Shown here piece by piece: positions 1-8,375 of a stretch of DNA of 64,000 nt (position 1 is its first letter; every line of letters begins with the position of its first letter). The stretch comes from Accumulibacter sp. (lineage in GTDB: Bacteria; Pseudomonadota; Gammaproteobacteria; Burkholderiales; Rhodocyclaceae): contig JACKLW010000018.1 of NCBI GenBank assembly GCA_024235715.1, positions 1 through 64,000 on the forward strand, in the 5' to 3' direction. Under the pieces are notes generated by a model. The model saw only the letters and a list, made by a program, of their open reading frames with translations, did not search any database and had not been told where the DNA came from. Made by a program: the position numbers and the translations under genes.

Positions 1-684
1 CCGGCGCATGGTCCACTGCATCTCGAACGTCCGAGCCTGCTTTTCTATCCGCGGCCGACCCCGCATCGCATCGACGCCGGCGCCGGCGCCGGCGTACCGG
101 TCGACCTGCTGTGCGCGATGGTCGAGCTCGGCAGCGCGGCCGGCAATCCGCTGGCGCAGGCCCTGCCCCTGGTATCGGTGCTGGATCTGAGCGAACTGCC
201 GCAGCTCACCCACCTGCTCGAGATGCTGTTCGACGAAGCCGGCGGCAACCACTGCGGCCGGCAGGTGGCGATCGATCGCCTCTGCGAACTGGTGCTGATC
301 CACCTGCTGCGCGAGCTCATGGACCGTGGATCTACCAACGCAGGCTTGCTCGCCGGACTTGCCGACCCGCGCCTCGCGCGGGCGCTGTCGGCGATCCACG
401 AGGCCCCCGGAAGGCCCTGGTCGCTGACCTCGCTGGCATCGCTGGCGGGCATGTCCCGCGCCCGCTTCGCCAGCGCTTTCCGCGACCAGATCGGATGCAC
501 GCCGGGCCACTATCTGGCGCACTGGCGCGTTCAGGTGGCCTGCAACCTGCTGCGCCGAGGCCGCCCGGTCGGGCACATTGCCGACGAAGTCGGCTATGGC
601 AGTGCCCAGGCGCTGGCGCGGGCATTTCGCACCCACCTCGGGTATTCGCCGTCGGTGTGGCTGCGCCAGCAGATGCCGGCCTGA
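1..684 (+). CDS. AraC-family transcriptional regulator (5' end outside window)
   Basis: The frame is open to the left edge of the window, so the N-terminus is missing; the internal ATG at 118 is not the real start. The visible N-terminal part (GPLHLERPSLLFYPRPTPHR) matches the cupin sensor domain of AraC regulators of the type with the LLFYPRP motif. The last ~100 residues form two helix-turn-helix units: one begins SLTSLASLAGMSRARFASAF, the other contains HIADEVGYGSAQALARAF. It probably senses a small molecule and activates or represses a nearby operon. The target is not visible, because the next gene downstream is more than 200 bp away and of unrelated type. Confidence 0.9.
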   Translation, partial: PAHGPLHLERPSLLFYPRPTPHRIDAGAGAGVPVDLLCAMVELGSAAGNPLAQALPLVSVLDLSELPQLTHLLEMLFDEAGGNHCGRQVAIDRLCELVLIHLLRELMDRGSTNAGLLAGLADPRLARALSAIHEAPGRPWSLTSLASLAGMSRARFASAFRDQIGCTPGHYLAHWRVQVACNLLRRGRPVGHIADEVGYGSAQALARAFRTHLGYSPSVWLRQQMPA

Positions 685-902
685 GGCCGCATCCGCGCGG
701 CCGTCACCGCAATCGGGCATCCGATCGCCCGTCGACGGCTCGCAGGCGCGTTGACACGGATTCGACTGTGGCCCTCCCGCAACGCAGCCCAACACTTAAT
801 CGTCATGGCGATGACGCAGCCGTGACACTATGACGGTCGATTCCACGCCGATGCCCGGCGCGGACACACGTCAGGCAGGACATATCCGAACAGGGAGCAT
901 TC

Positions 903-1559
903 GTGAAGAAGATCATCGGACTCGCCGCCGTACTCTGCTGTCTTTCCTCACAGGCATTCGCCTACACCTTCACGCGAGTCGGGCAGTCAGTCCCGCCGCC
1001 GCCGTTCGACCCGCCGCCCGCGACCCAGTCGATCGCGCTGGAGGCGACCGGCAGCTTTCCCGGAGATTCGATCTCGATCGGGATCGACCCGCCGCTGGCG
1101 GTCGGCGACCGGGTGGTGCTGACCCTGACCGGTGGTGCCACCTTCGACAACGCCGCCTACCGGCTGGAGCAATGGCAGGGCGGCGCCGGTACCGGCGACC
1201 TGACCTACGCGACGCTGACCACGGCGGCACCGAGCGGCGCAACCAGCATCGAGTTCGTCATGAGCGAATCGACGGGCCTCGCGACGCAGGTGGTGGCCGA
1301 CGTCATCATCTTCGTCCTTTCCGGCAACACCACCGCCGGCCAGGCCACGAATTACGCGCTGCCCCAGATCCCCGGTGTCGACATCGCCCTGCAACTCCAG
1401 GTATTCGACGCCGGCAATGCATCGAAGGGCACGGCCCAGATGCTGCTGTTCCAGAGTTCGCTCGCACCGTTGGCACCGGTGCCGACGCTCGGCTTCTACG
1501 GCATGCTGATGCTCGCAGCCGGTCTGGCATGGGTGGCCCGGCGCCAGATGCGAAGCTGA
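903..1559 (+). CDS. Secreted protein with VPTL/IPTL-CTERM sorting tail
   Basis: 218 aa, GTG start with AGGGAG 5 nt upstream. An N-terminal signal peptide (about residues 1-20, ending SSQAFA) leads a beta-rich, Pro/Gly/Thr-rich body with no catalytic motif I recognise. The C-terminus is tripartite: VPTLGFYGMLML, a hydrophobic helix, then a basic tail (RRQMRS). That is the layout of IPTL-CTERM/PEP-CTERM sorting signals, which are processed by exosortase-type enzymes at the inner membrane before surface delivery or release. No exosortase is encoded in this window, so the processing partner must lie elsewhere. The body is unlike any family I can name. Confidence 0.75.
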   Translation: MKKIIGLAAVLCCLSSQAFAYTFTRVGQSVPPPPFDPPPATQSIALEATGSFPGDSISIGIDPPLAVGDRVVLTLTGGATFDNAAYRLEQWQGGAGTGDLTYATLTTAAPSGATSIEFVMSESTGLATQVVADVIIFVLSGNTTAGQATNYALPQIPGVDIALQLQVFDAGNASKGTAQMLLFQSSLAPLAPVPTLGFYGMLMLAAGLAWVARRQMRS

Positions 1560-1642
1560 GCGTGGCGCGCCTGCGCACCGATTCGATCACGTCGTCGAGT
1601 GCATTTCGGCGGCGGGCGTCGATGCCCGCCGCGAGCGGCGCC

Positions 1643-1870
1643 TCAGTCACGCCAGAACGGCTTGCTGCCTTCGAACCGCGCCTGAGCGCGGCTGATGCCG
1701 ACGTCGCGCAGGATGTGCTCGTCGAGTTCGCGCAATTCGCGCCGCCCACGACGACGGCGCGCCCACAGCCGCAGCGTGGTGCCGAGCCGGCACCAGGTCG
1801 CATCGCTGACGAACCGCCGACGTGCACGCAGCAGAGCGTGCGGGAAGAGTGCCTGGACGGAGAGTTGCAT
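1643..1870 (-). CDS. DUF1127 domain protein
   Basis: 75 aa, very Arg-rich. The C-terminal half carries the DUF1127 (YjiS-like) signature: RRELRELDEHILRDVGISRA followed by a short tail ending PFWRD. I chose the ATG at 1870 because AGGAG lies 6 nt upstream; the longer frame to 1933 has no ribosome site. Members are short proteins found across proteobacteria. Some act in RNA-related regulation of phosphate or nitrogen responses in alphaproteobacteria, but the function here is unknown. It is divergent from the LysR gene, with a 158-bp shared intergenic region. Confidence 0.75.
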   Translation of the reverse strand: MQLSVQALFPHALLRARRRFVSDATWCRLGTTLRLWARRRRGRRELRELDEHILRDVGISRAQARFEGSKPFWRD

Positions 1871-2028
1871 GACGGTCTCCTGCGATCGGTTTCGATGCCC
1901 TGAAGACTGATCGCCGGCGGGCTTGCAATCCAATCGTTTTTCCGGAAGCGGGTCATCGGAAATCGTGATGGCACGCCGCGGCCATCCGGATTAACGTAGG
2001 CACATCGGATCTTCGCCGGACCCAGCCC

Positions 2029-2937
2029 ATGGAGCTCTACCACCTGAGGACCTTCGTCACGGTCGCCGAGGAAGGCCACCTGACTCGCGCATCGGAGCGT
2101 CTGTTCACCAGCCAGCCGGCGGTCAGCGCGCACATCAAGGCGCTCGAGGAGGAACTCGGCGTCACCTTGTTCGAGCGCACGCCGCGGGGCATGCAACTGA
2201 CCCCGGCCGGCGACCGGCTGCTGGCGACGGCGCGTGCAACCCTGGCCTCGGCCAACGACTTTCTGCACCAGGCCCGCTCGCTGCACCGCGAGCTGATCGG
2301 CGCGGTGCGCATCGGGCTCAACACCGACGCCCGCTTCCTGCGACTGATCCCGCTGCAGGCGGCGCTGGCCGAGCGCCATCCGCAGCTCGAACTCGAGTTC
2401 ATGGCGGGCAGTACCGGCGCCAACGTGCCGGCGCTTCGCGTCGGCAAGCTCGACGCCTCGTTCGTCAGCGGCGATTGCGCCGACCCGCTGCTGGCATCGT
2501 GGATATTGTGCGAAGAGGAACTCGCAGTCGCGTCGCCGGCGGCCTGGCGCGAGCGACTGCAGGCGCCCGAGGTCGCGGACCTGGCCCGCGAGCCCTGGGT
2601 GTTCACGACCGAAGACTGCGCCCACTACGGCGTCATGCGCGCCTTGTTCGAATCCCATGGCTGCAAGCCGCGCAAGACTGTGCTTGCGAACCAGGAGGAC
2701 GCCCTCGCGGCGATGGTCGAGGGCGGCGTCGGCCTCGGCATCATGCGTCGGGAACTGGTCGAGGCGGCGCAGGCCGCGGGCCGGCTGCATCTGGTGCCGA
2801 TCACGTTGCCGGGCGTCAGCCTGCGCTTCGCCTGCTTGAGGAAGCGCGCCAACGATCCCCTGCTGACCGCGGTGCTGTCCGAGCTGGCCACTGTCTGGGG
2901 CCTGCAGATCACCGAGGAACAGCGCGAAGCGGTGTGA
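2029..2937 (+). CDS. LysR-family transcriptional regulator
   Basis: 302 aa, the usual LysR length. The winged helix-turn-helix is at residues 1-60 (MELYHLRTFVTVAEEGHLTR, then SQPAVSAHIKALEEELGVTL). A linker helix and a periplasmic-binding-protein-like effector domain follow from about residue 90. It should bind DNA as a tetramer and respond to a small metabolite. LysR regulators often control the divergent neighbour, which here is the DUF1127 gene, but the pairing is only positional. The thioredoxin-like gene lies 77 bp downstream in the same direction and may be co-transcribed. Confidence 0.93.
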   Translation: MELYHLRTFVTVAEEGHLTRASERLFTSQPAVSAHIKALEEELGVTLFERTPRGMQLTPAGDRLLATARATLASANDFLHQARSLHRELIGAVRIGLNTDARFLRLIPLQAALAERHPQLELEFMAGSTGANVPALRVGKLDASFVSGDCADPLLASWILCEEELAVASPAAWRERLQAPEVADLAREPWVFTTEDCAHYGVMRALFESHGCKPRKTVLANQEDALAAMVEGGVGLGIMRRELVEAAQAAGRLHLVPITLPGVSLRFACLRKRANDPLLTAVLSELATVWGLQITEEQREAV

Positions 2938-3014
2938 TGCCGGCGCCGCTTCGCGCAGGCCGGACAGCGCTCGCTTGACCACGGGTGCCCGGCTGGTCCA
3001 GTCTGCGTGCCGCG

Positions 3015-3344
3015 ATGACTACCGACTACACCCCCGATGCGATCGATCAGGCCCTCATAGACGCCGCCGCGGGGCCACTGCTGCTCGATTTCGGCACCAA
3101 CTGGTGCGGCTGGTGCCGCAGCGCCCGCCCGCTGGTCGATGAAATCGTGGCGGCCCATCCTTTGCTACGCCATGTACGCATCGAGGACGGACCGGGACGC
3201 CGCCTCGGACGCCGCTATCGCGTCAGGCATTGGCCGACGCTGGTGTTGCTGTCGGGTGGCGAAGAACGCGCCCGTGTCGTGCGGCCCGGCGCCCGCGACG
3301 ACCTTGCCCCCCTTCTCGCCCACCTCGATTCCCAGCCCGAGTGA
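3015..3344 (+). CDS. Thioredoxin-fold protein (CGWC)
   Basis: About 109 aa from the ATG at 3015; a GTG at 2985 would add ten residues and has no better ribosome site. The active site is NWCGWCRSARPLVDE, a CxxC motif with GW between the cysteines as in some thioredoxin-like reductases. The cis-proline region is HWPTLVLL. There is no signal peptide, so it is predicted cytoplasmic. It probably performs thiol-disulfide exchange, but the partner is unknown. Confidence 0.8.
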   Translation: MTTDYTPDAIDQALIDAAAGPLLLDFGTNWCGWCRSARPLVDEIVAAHPLLRHVRIEDGPGRRLGRRYRVRHWPTLVLLSGGEERARVVRPGARDDLAPLLAHLDSQPE

Positions 3345-3568
3345 CGACGGCCGACGAACGGCGGCGGAAGACGCCACCCTTCGGCCTTCGAAACCTTTGG
3401 AATCAAAGTCGGTTTGGCCGAATGTGTTCCTCTTGTCATGATCGCCCGCCAGCGACCGGCGGTCTGCAGCCCGCCGCGTCACGGTCGTTGACCGTAAACC
3501 CATGAACGTTCTATGGAATTGATCACGGCGGTTTCGCCACCGCCGTTTGCAGTCACTGGAGGGAAGCC

Positions 3569-5554
3569 TTGAAACCGATCGCCAGCGGCGCCGCACGCGC
3601 CATCGCCACCGCCGTCATGACCGCCGCCCTGGGAACGGCGGTCGCCGCCAAGCCCGATTTCCCTGCACTCGACCTGCCCGAAGCGGCCAGCGGCCAAAGG
3701 GCGATCGAGATGCTCGGCGAGCGCCTCCCTGCCGTTGCCCGCTGGTACGGCAAGACCGCAGACGAGTTCGCTGCGATCCTGCTTCGCGACGACACCGCCC
3801 GCATCGACCGGCGCGGTCGGCTGCATTACATCGACACCCACACCGTCGATCTCGCCGGCACCGCCGACGGAAGCGCAACGGCACAAGCCTCGGTGTTCCC
3901 GCTCGACCAGACCTTCCTGCTGCACAGCCGGCAGGGCGCACAGAGGACCATCTATCTCGATTTCGACGGCCACACGGCGACCGGCACGGCATGGAACGAC
4001 GGCTACGGCATCGCCAGCATCGACTCGCCGCCCTACGACATCGACGGTATCCCCTTCAGCTTCAGCCAGACCGAACTCGAACGCATCCAGGGCATCTGGC
4101 AGCGCGTCGCCGAAGACTACGCGCCGTTCGACGTCGATGTCACTACCGAGGCGCCGCCGGCCAGTGCGCTGGCGCGCAGCGGTAATTCGGACCTGGTGTT
4201 CGGAACCCGCGTCGTGATCACCCAGGATTTCGTGCCCGGCGGCTGCGGCTGCGGCGGCTTCGCCTACCTGGGCGTGTTCGACATGACCAGCGAGTACTAT
4301 AAGCCCGCCTACGTCTTCTACAACCGGCTCGGCAACGGCAACGAGAAGTACGTGGCCGAAGCGGTGTCGCACGAGGCCGGTCACAACGTCGGCCTCAACC
4401 ACGACGGCACCGCCACCAGCGGCTACTACACCGGCCACGGCAGCGGCGAAACCGGTTGGGCGCCGATCATGGGCGTCGGCTACTACCAGTCGCTGGTGCA
4501 GTGGAGCAAGGGCGAGTATCCGGGCGCCAACAACCAGGAAGACGACTATGTCGTGATGCAGTCGAACATGCTGCCGCTGCGCGCCGACGATCATGGCGAC
4601 GCCACCGCGACGGCGTCGTCGATGAGCGGCGGCGCGACGCTGTCGGCCAGCGGGGTGATCGAGCGACGCAGCGATGCCGACGTCTTCCGCTTCGCAGCCG
4701 GCGCCGGTGCCGTCAGCTTCTCGCTCGCCTTCACCAGCCCGGCGCCGAACCTCGACGCCCTGCTCGAACTGCTCGACGCGAATGGCAACGTGATCGCGTC
4801 CGACAACCCGTCCACGCTGATCGCCGCCAGTGTCACTGCGACCCTGCCCGCCGACGGCAACTACTACCTGCGAGTCAGCGGCGTCGGCAAGGGTACGGTC
4901 GATACCGGCTACTCCGACTACGGCAGCCTCGGCGAGTACGTGCTCACCGGCACCACCCAGCCGGCCGGCAACCAGCCGCCGCTGGCAGTCGCCTCGGCCA
5001 CGCCGGCAAGCGGCACCGCGCCGCTCGCCGTGCAACTGTCGGCCAACGGCTCGAGCGATGCCGACGGCAGCATCGTCGCCTATAGTTGGGACCTCGGCGA
5101 TGGCTCCGCACCGGTGTCGGGCAGCAACGTGAGTCATACCTATGCCCAGGGCAGCTACACGGCAACGCTGACGGTGACCGACGACCAGGGCCTCACCGAC
5201 AGTGCCAGCGTCGCCATCGACGCGACACCGCCGGTCAGCACGCCGTCGATGCACGTGCAGGCGATCACCGTGACCCTGTCCGGCAACAAGCGGAACACCG
5301 TGGCCATCGCGACCGTCGAGATCCGCGACGGAGACGGCAATCCGGTCGCCGGCGCGCAGGTCGACGGCCGCTGGAGCGGCGTCGTCAGCGGCAGCGACAG
5401 CGTGCTCACCGACACCGCCGGCATCGCCACGTTCCGCTCGTCGCGCACGCGCAGCAACGGCACCTTCGCTCTCGAGGTGACCGGCGTCGCGCTCTCTGGC
5501 TACGCCTACGACGCGGCCGACAACCTCGAGACCTCGGACTCCGCGTCGAACTGA
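3569..5554 (+). CDS. Secreted zinc metalloprotease with PKD domain
   Basis: 661 aa; TTG start chosen because GGAGGGA lies 4-5 nt upstream. A signal peptide covers about residues 1-27. The catalytic part contains SHEAGHNVGLNHDG near residue 270, the HExxHxxGxxH zinc-binding signature of metzincin-like peptidases. A GCGCGGFAYLG segment lies upstream of it. A bacterial pre-peptidase C-terminal-like beta domain follows at about 350-465. A PKD domain is next (PPLAVASATPASG to TLTVTDDQGL, about 470-550), then a Big-like beta domain to the end. The layout fits an exported protease that binds or degrades extracellular protein. It stands alone, with a GC-rich hairpin downstream. Confidence 0.88.
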   Translation: MKPIASGAARAIATAVMTAALGTAVAAKPDFPALDLPEAASGQRAIEMLGERLPAVARWYGKTADEFAAILLRDDTARIDRRGRLHYIDTHTVDLAGTADGSATAQASVFPLDQTFLLHSRQGAQRTIYLDFDGHTATGTAWNDGYGIASIDSPPYDIDGIPFSFSQTELERIQGIWQRVAEDYAPFDVDVTTEAPPASALARSGNSDLVFGTRVVITQDFVPGGCGCGGFAYLGVFDMTSEYYKPAYVFYNRLGNGNEKYVAEAVSHEAGHNVGLNHDGTATSGYYTGHGSGETGWAPIMGVGYYQSLVQWSKGEYPGANNQEDDYVVMQSNMLPLRADDHGDATATASSMSGGATLSASGVIERRSDADVFRFAAGAGAVSFSLAFTSPAPNLDALLELLDANGNVIASDNPSTLIAASVTATLPADGNYYLRVSGVGKGTVDTGYSDYGSLGEYVLTGTTQPAGNQPPLAVASATPASGTAPLAVQLSANGSSDADGSIVAYSWDLGDGSAPVSGSNVSHTYAQGSYTATLTVTDDQGLTDSASVAIDATPPVSTPSMHVQAITVTLSGNKRNTVAIATVEIRDGDGNPVAGAQVDGRWSGVVSGSDSVLTDTAGIATFRSSRTRSNGTFALEVTGVALSGYAYDAADNLETSDSASN

Positions 5555-5594
5555 TCGATGCTGCCCGGTCGGATCGCCGGGCAACAGGAAAAGG

Positions 5595-5622
5595 ACCGGC
5601 CGGGACGATCGCCCCGGCCGGT
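5595..5622. terminator. GC-rich hairpin between convergent genes
   Basis: A perfect 10-bp inverted repeat (ACCGGCCGGG / CCCGGCCGGT) with an 8-nt loop. It lies 40 bp past the metalloprotease stop and 41 bp before the stop of the opposing gene. There is no U-run on either side, so it would be an imperfect bidirectional terminator. Confidence 0.4.
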
Positions 5623-5663
5623 GTCGTCTGGGGACGGACCCGGGCCCGCGCCGAACCGCCGCC

Positions 5664-6713
5664 TCAGTCGAGCCCCGGCGACGACCGCGGACGCACCCAG
5701 ACCCGGGCGCGGAAAGGGTCGACGATCAGGGCGCTGTCGGCAAAGAACGAAGCGCCCAACTGCGCGGCCGGTTGCGGCCAGGTACCGATGCCGCCGCAGA
5801 CCCGTGCCGCCGGCGGCGGGCGCTTGACGAACAGCGTGGCATCGGGGAAACGCTGCGCCACCGCACCCGAGGTCGCGACGAATTCGAGGGCGATGCCGTC
5901 GGGCAGGCGCCAGGCCTCGACCCGCTCGACGACACCGGCCTGGCAGGTCGTCAGCGTCAACGCGACATTCGGGCGGGGCAGCAATCGGATGCCAGCGGCT
6001 GTCAGTGCGTCGAACAGCGCGGCATTGATGTTCACCGAGTGGCGCACGGCCGAATCGTCGAAGCCGGTATCGACCTGGGCAACCGCGGCGACCGCGCCGA
6101 TACGCAGCGGCACGCTCGGGATGTTCGGGCAGCTGCCGCGACGCGCCGCGGCCGGGCAGGTCAGGTTTCGGGTGTCGGCGGCATAGTAGTCCCGGCTGTC
6201 GATCGCGACGAAGCCTGCTTCGGCCAGCACATCGTCGCCGCAGAAGGCCTCCGCGCCGGCCCGATAGACGCGCCCACCGACGTAGTCAAGCGCGTACACG
6301 TGATGCGACAGGAAGTCGGTGCCGATCACGCCCCCCTGCCGCAGATCGCCGGCCACCGGCGCGACCGGCTGTGGAAGCAGCCGCACGTTGTGCCACGGCC
6401 CGAAGAATTCGAACTGCCGGTAGCGATCGGCCGTACCCGGCGAGGGCGATGGCGGCGATGCCTCGAATCCGGTCGGCGTGATCGCGCTGACGTCGGCGCC
6501 GAAGTCGACCACGAAGCGGGCCGGCGAGCCGTTCACGCGGACCGCGACATAGGGCATCTGGCGGGCGACCGTCATCGGCAGGCGACTTCCGAGGCAGTCT
6601 GCCAAAAGCGTGTCGTCGAGTGCCGGCGGCACGCTCAGCCATTGCCAGGCTGCGGCAGCAAGCGCGATGAGGACGGTGGCCGCAGCGGGCAGTCTGGCAG
6701 TACGGGCGTTCAA
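5664..6713 (-). CDS. Membrane-anchored retropepsin-like aspartic protease
   Basis: 349 aa. An N-terminal hydrophobic helix (about residues 8-27) is a signal anchor. Two aspartyl-protease-like motifs follow: RFVVDFGADVSAITP near residue 65 and VAQVDTGFDDSAV near residue 215. The second is a clean D-T-G; the first reads D-F-G, so one half may be degenerate. Several cysteines (CGDD, LTCP, SCPN, TTCQ) suggest a disulfide-bonded periplasmic domain. Retropepsin-like bacterial proteins carry one motif per chain and dimerise. Two motifs in one chain would be pepsin-like or an internal duplication. Substrate unknown. Confidence 0.6.
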   Translation of the reverse strand: MNARTARLPAAATVLIALAAAAWQWLSVPPALDDTLLADCLGSRLPMTVARQMPYVAVRVNGSPARFVVDFGADVSAITPTGFEASPPSPSPGTADRYRQFEFFGPWHNVRLLPQPVAPVAGDLRQGGVIGTDFLSHHVYALDYVGGRVYRAGAEAFCGDDVLAEAGFVAIDSRDYYAADTRNLTCPAAARRGSCPNIPSVPLRIGAVAAVAQVDTGFDDSAVRHSVNINAALFDALTAAGIRLLPRPNVALTLTTCQAGVVERVEAWRLPDGIALEFVATSGAVAQRFPDATLFVKRPPPAARVCGGIGTWPQPAAQLGASFFADSALIVDPFRARVWVRPRSSPGLD

Positions 6714-6736
6714 GGTCGGAATCCGTTCGACGTCGG

Positions 6737-6988
6737 GTGCCGATCATAGCCGTCGCCGTCGGCATCGCCGCCTGCGCGACCTCGATGACCACTGCGGAGG
6801 CCCAGCGACGGCAGGGACGGGAAGCGGCCCGTCGGCGCCTCGAACGCTGCGGGCTCGCGCGACAGCAACTCGGCGTCCGGACGCTGGGCGGGCCGATGTT
6901 CACGATGGACCGCGCGGGCAATCGCAACTACCTGGACGACGACGAGCGCGACCGCGCCATCGAGCGCGCGAGCAACTGGACGAGGTGA
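6737..6988 (+). CDS. Small putative lipoprotein or exported protein, possibly frameshifted
   Basis: 83 aa, GTG start. The hydrophobic N-terminus (MPIIAVAVGIAACATS) could be a lipoprotein or Sec signal. The rest is Arg- and Glu-rich and helical (EAQRRQGREAARRRLERCGL, later LDDDERDRAIERAS). The frame stops at 6988 shortly after a GCGCGCG tract at 6966-6972. In the +1 frame the helix would continue to 7068 (EQLDEVMRPGSRVGQAAGEQ, then a short tail). The true product may therefore be about 26 residues longer, and this may be a frameshifted gene or a sequence error. No family recognised. It diverges from the retropepsin-like gene. Confidence 0.45.
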   Translation: MPIIAVAVGIAACATSMTTAEAQRRQGREAARRRLERCGLARQQLGVRTLGGPMFTMDRAGNRNYLDDDERDRAIERASNWTR

Positions 6989-7164
6989 TGCGACCGGGCT
7001 CACGCGTCGGCCAGGCGGCGGGCGAGCAGATCCGCGAAGCCCATGCCCGCCTCTGCGGCAAGCCATGATCCGGTCGCTGGGCAGCGCAATCGCGTTCGGC
7101 CGATTCAGGCCGGAACGCCTGTCCGCCTGCGTACGCCCGGCAGGACAGGCGACCGCGCGCCGCC

Positions 7165-8364
7165 TCAGACCCGCTCGAAGATTCCCGCCGCCCCCATGCC
7201 GGTGCCGATGCACATCGTCACCATGCCGACGCGCAGGGCCGGGTCACGCTGCATCGCCGCCAGGATGGTCGCAGTACGGATCGCGCCGGTGGCGCCGAGC
7301 GGGTGGCCGAGGGCGATCGCGCCGCCGAGCGGATTGACCTTGGCCGGATCGAGATCGAGGGTGCGCATCACCGCCAGCGACTGGGCAGCGAAGGCCTCGT
7401 TGAGCTCGATCCAGTCGAGCTGGCCTTGCTCGAGCCCTGCGGCCGCGAGCGCGCGCGGGATCGCCTCGACCGGGCCGATGCCCATTACCTCCGGCGCCAC
7501 GCCGGCCACCGCGTAGCTCGCGAATCGGGCGATCGGCGTCGCGCCGGTGCGCTTGACCGCGGCCGCCGACATCAGCAGCACTGCCGCTGCGCCATCGGAC
7601 ATCTGCGAGCTGTTGCCGGCCGTGACCGAGCCGCGGGCGGTGAACACCGGGCGCAGCTTGGCGAGCTTCTCCAGCGAGGAATCCGCTCGCGGCCCCTCGT
7701 CGGTGTCGCACACCGTCTCGACCACGCGCACCACACCGCCCTCGCCGGGCACATGGCTGCGGGCCGTCAGCGGCGTGATCTCGTCGCGGAAGTGGCCGGC
7801 GGCGATGGCGGCGGTGGCGCGGCGGTGGGATTCGACCGCGAACGCATCCTGATCCTCGCGGCTCACCTGCCACTTCGCCGCCACCTTCTCGGCCGTGAGG
7901 CCCATGCCGTAGGCGATCGCCACGTTTTCGTCGTTGGCGAAGATGGCCGGACTGATCGAGGTCTTGTTGCCGGTCATCTGCGGCATCACGCTCATCGACT
8001 CGGTGCCGGCGGCGATCATCACGTCTGCCTCGCCGAGGCGGATACGGGCAGCAGCGTCGGCCACCGCCTGCACCCCGGACGAGCAGAAGCGGTTGATCGT
8101 GATGCCCGGCACCGTGTTCGGCAGCCCGGCCAGCAGCAGGCCGATGCGCGCCACATTCATGCCCTGTTCGGCCTCCGGCATCGCGCAGCCGGTGATGACG
8201 TCGCCGATCTCGGCCGGATCGAGGCCCGGCACCTTCGCGACCAGCGCGCGCAGCACGTGGGCCAGCATGTCGTCGGGACGGACATGGCGGAACATGCCCC
8301 CCTTCTTGGCGACCGGGGTGCGCGTCGCCGCGACCAGATAGGCGTCCTGGATGGTTTGGCTCAT
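7165..8364 (-). CDS. fadA: Acetyl-CoA C-acyltransferase (3-ketoacyl-CoA thiolase)
   Basis: 399 aa from the ATG at 8364, with a GGAG-type site upstream. It catalyses the last step of beta-oxidation, splitting 3-ketoacyl-CoA with CoA to give acetyl-CoA. The nucleophile is the Cys of RFCSSGVQAV near residue 93. The C-terminal catalytic signatures are GHPLGATGAIR (His) and MCIGTGMGAAG (Cys). NEAFAAQSLAV is also conserved in thiolases. The start is 11 bp after the stop of the upstream FadN-like gene, so the two form an operon, as do the matching subunits in other bacteria. Confidence 0.93.
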   Translation of the reverse strand: MSQTIQDAYLVAATRTPVAKKGGMFRHVRPDDMLAHVLRALVAKVPGLDPAEIGDVITGCAMPEAEQGMNVARIGLLLAGLPNTVPGITINRFCSSGVQAVADAAARIRLGEADVMIAAGTESMSVMPQMTGNKTSISPAIFANDENVAIAYGMGLTAEKVAAKWQVSREDQDAFAVESHRRATAAIAAGHFRDEITPLTARSHVPGEGGVVRVVETVCDTDEGPRADSSLEKLAKLRPVFTARGSVTAGNSSQMSDGAAAVLLMSAAAVKRTGATPIARFASYAVAGVAPEVMGIGPVEAIPRALAAAGLEQGQLDWIELNEAFAAQSLAVMRTLDLDPAKVNPLGGAIALGHPLGATGAIRTATILAAMQRDPALRVGMVTMCIGTGMGAAGIFERV

Positions 8365-8375
8365 GCTCGGTCTCC

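Noticed and set aside
3479-5584. 701-aa ORF antisense to the metalloprotease
   Set aside because: A GC-rich shadow frame with Ala/Gly/Val/Arg-biased composition and no motif; the sense frame has a signal peptide and the HExxH site.
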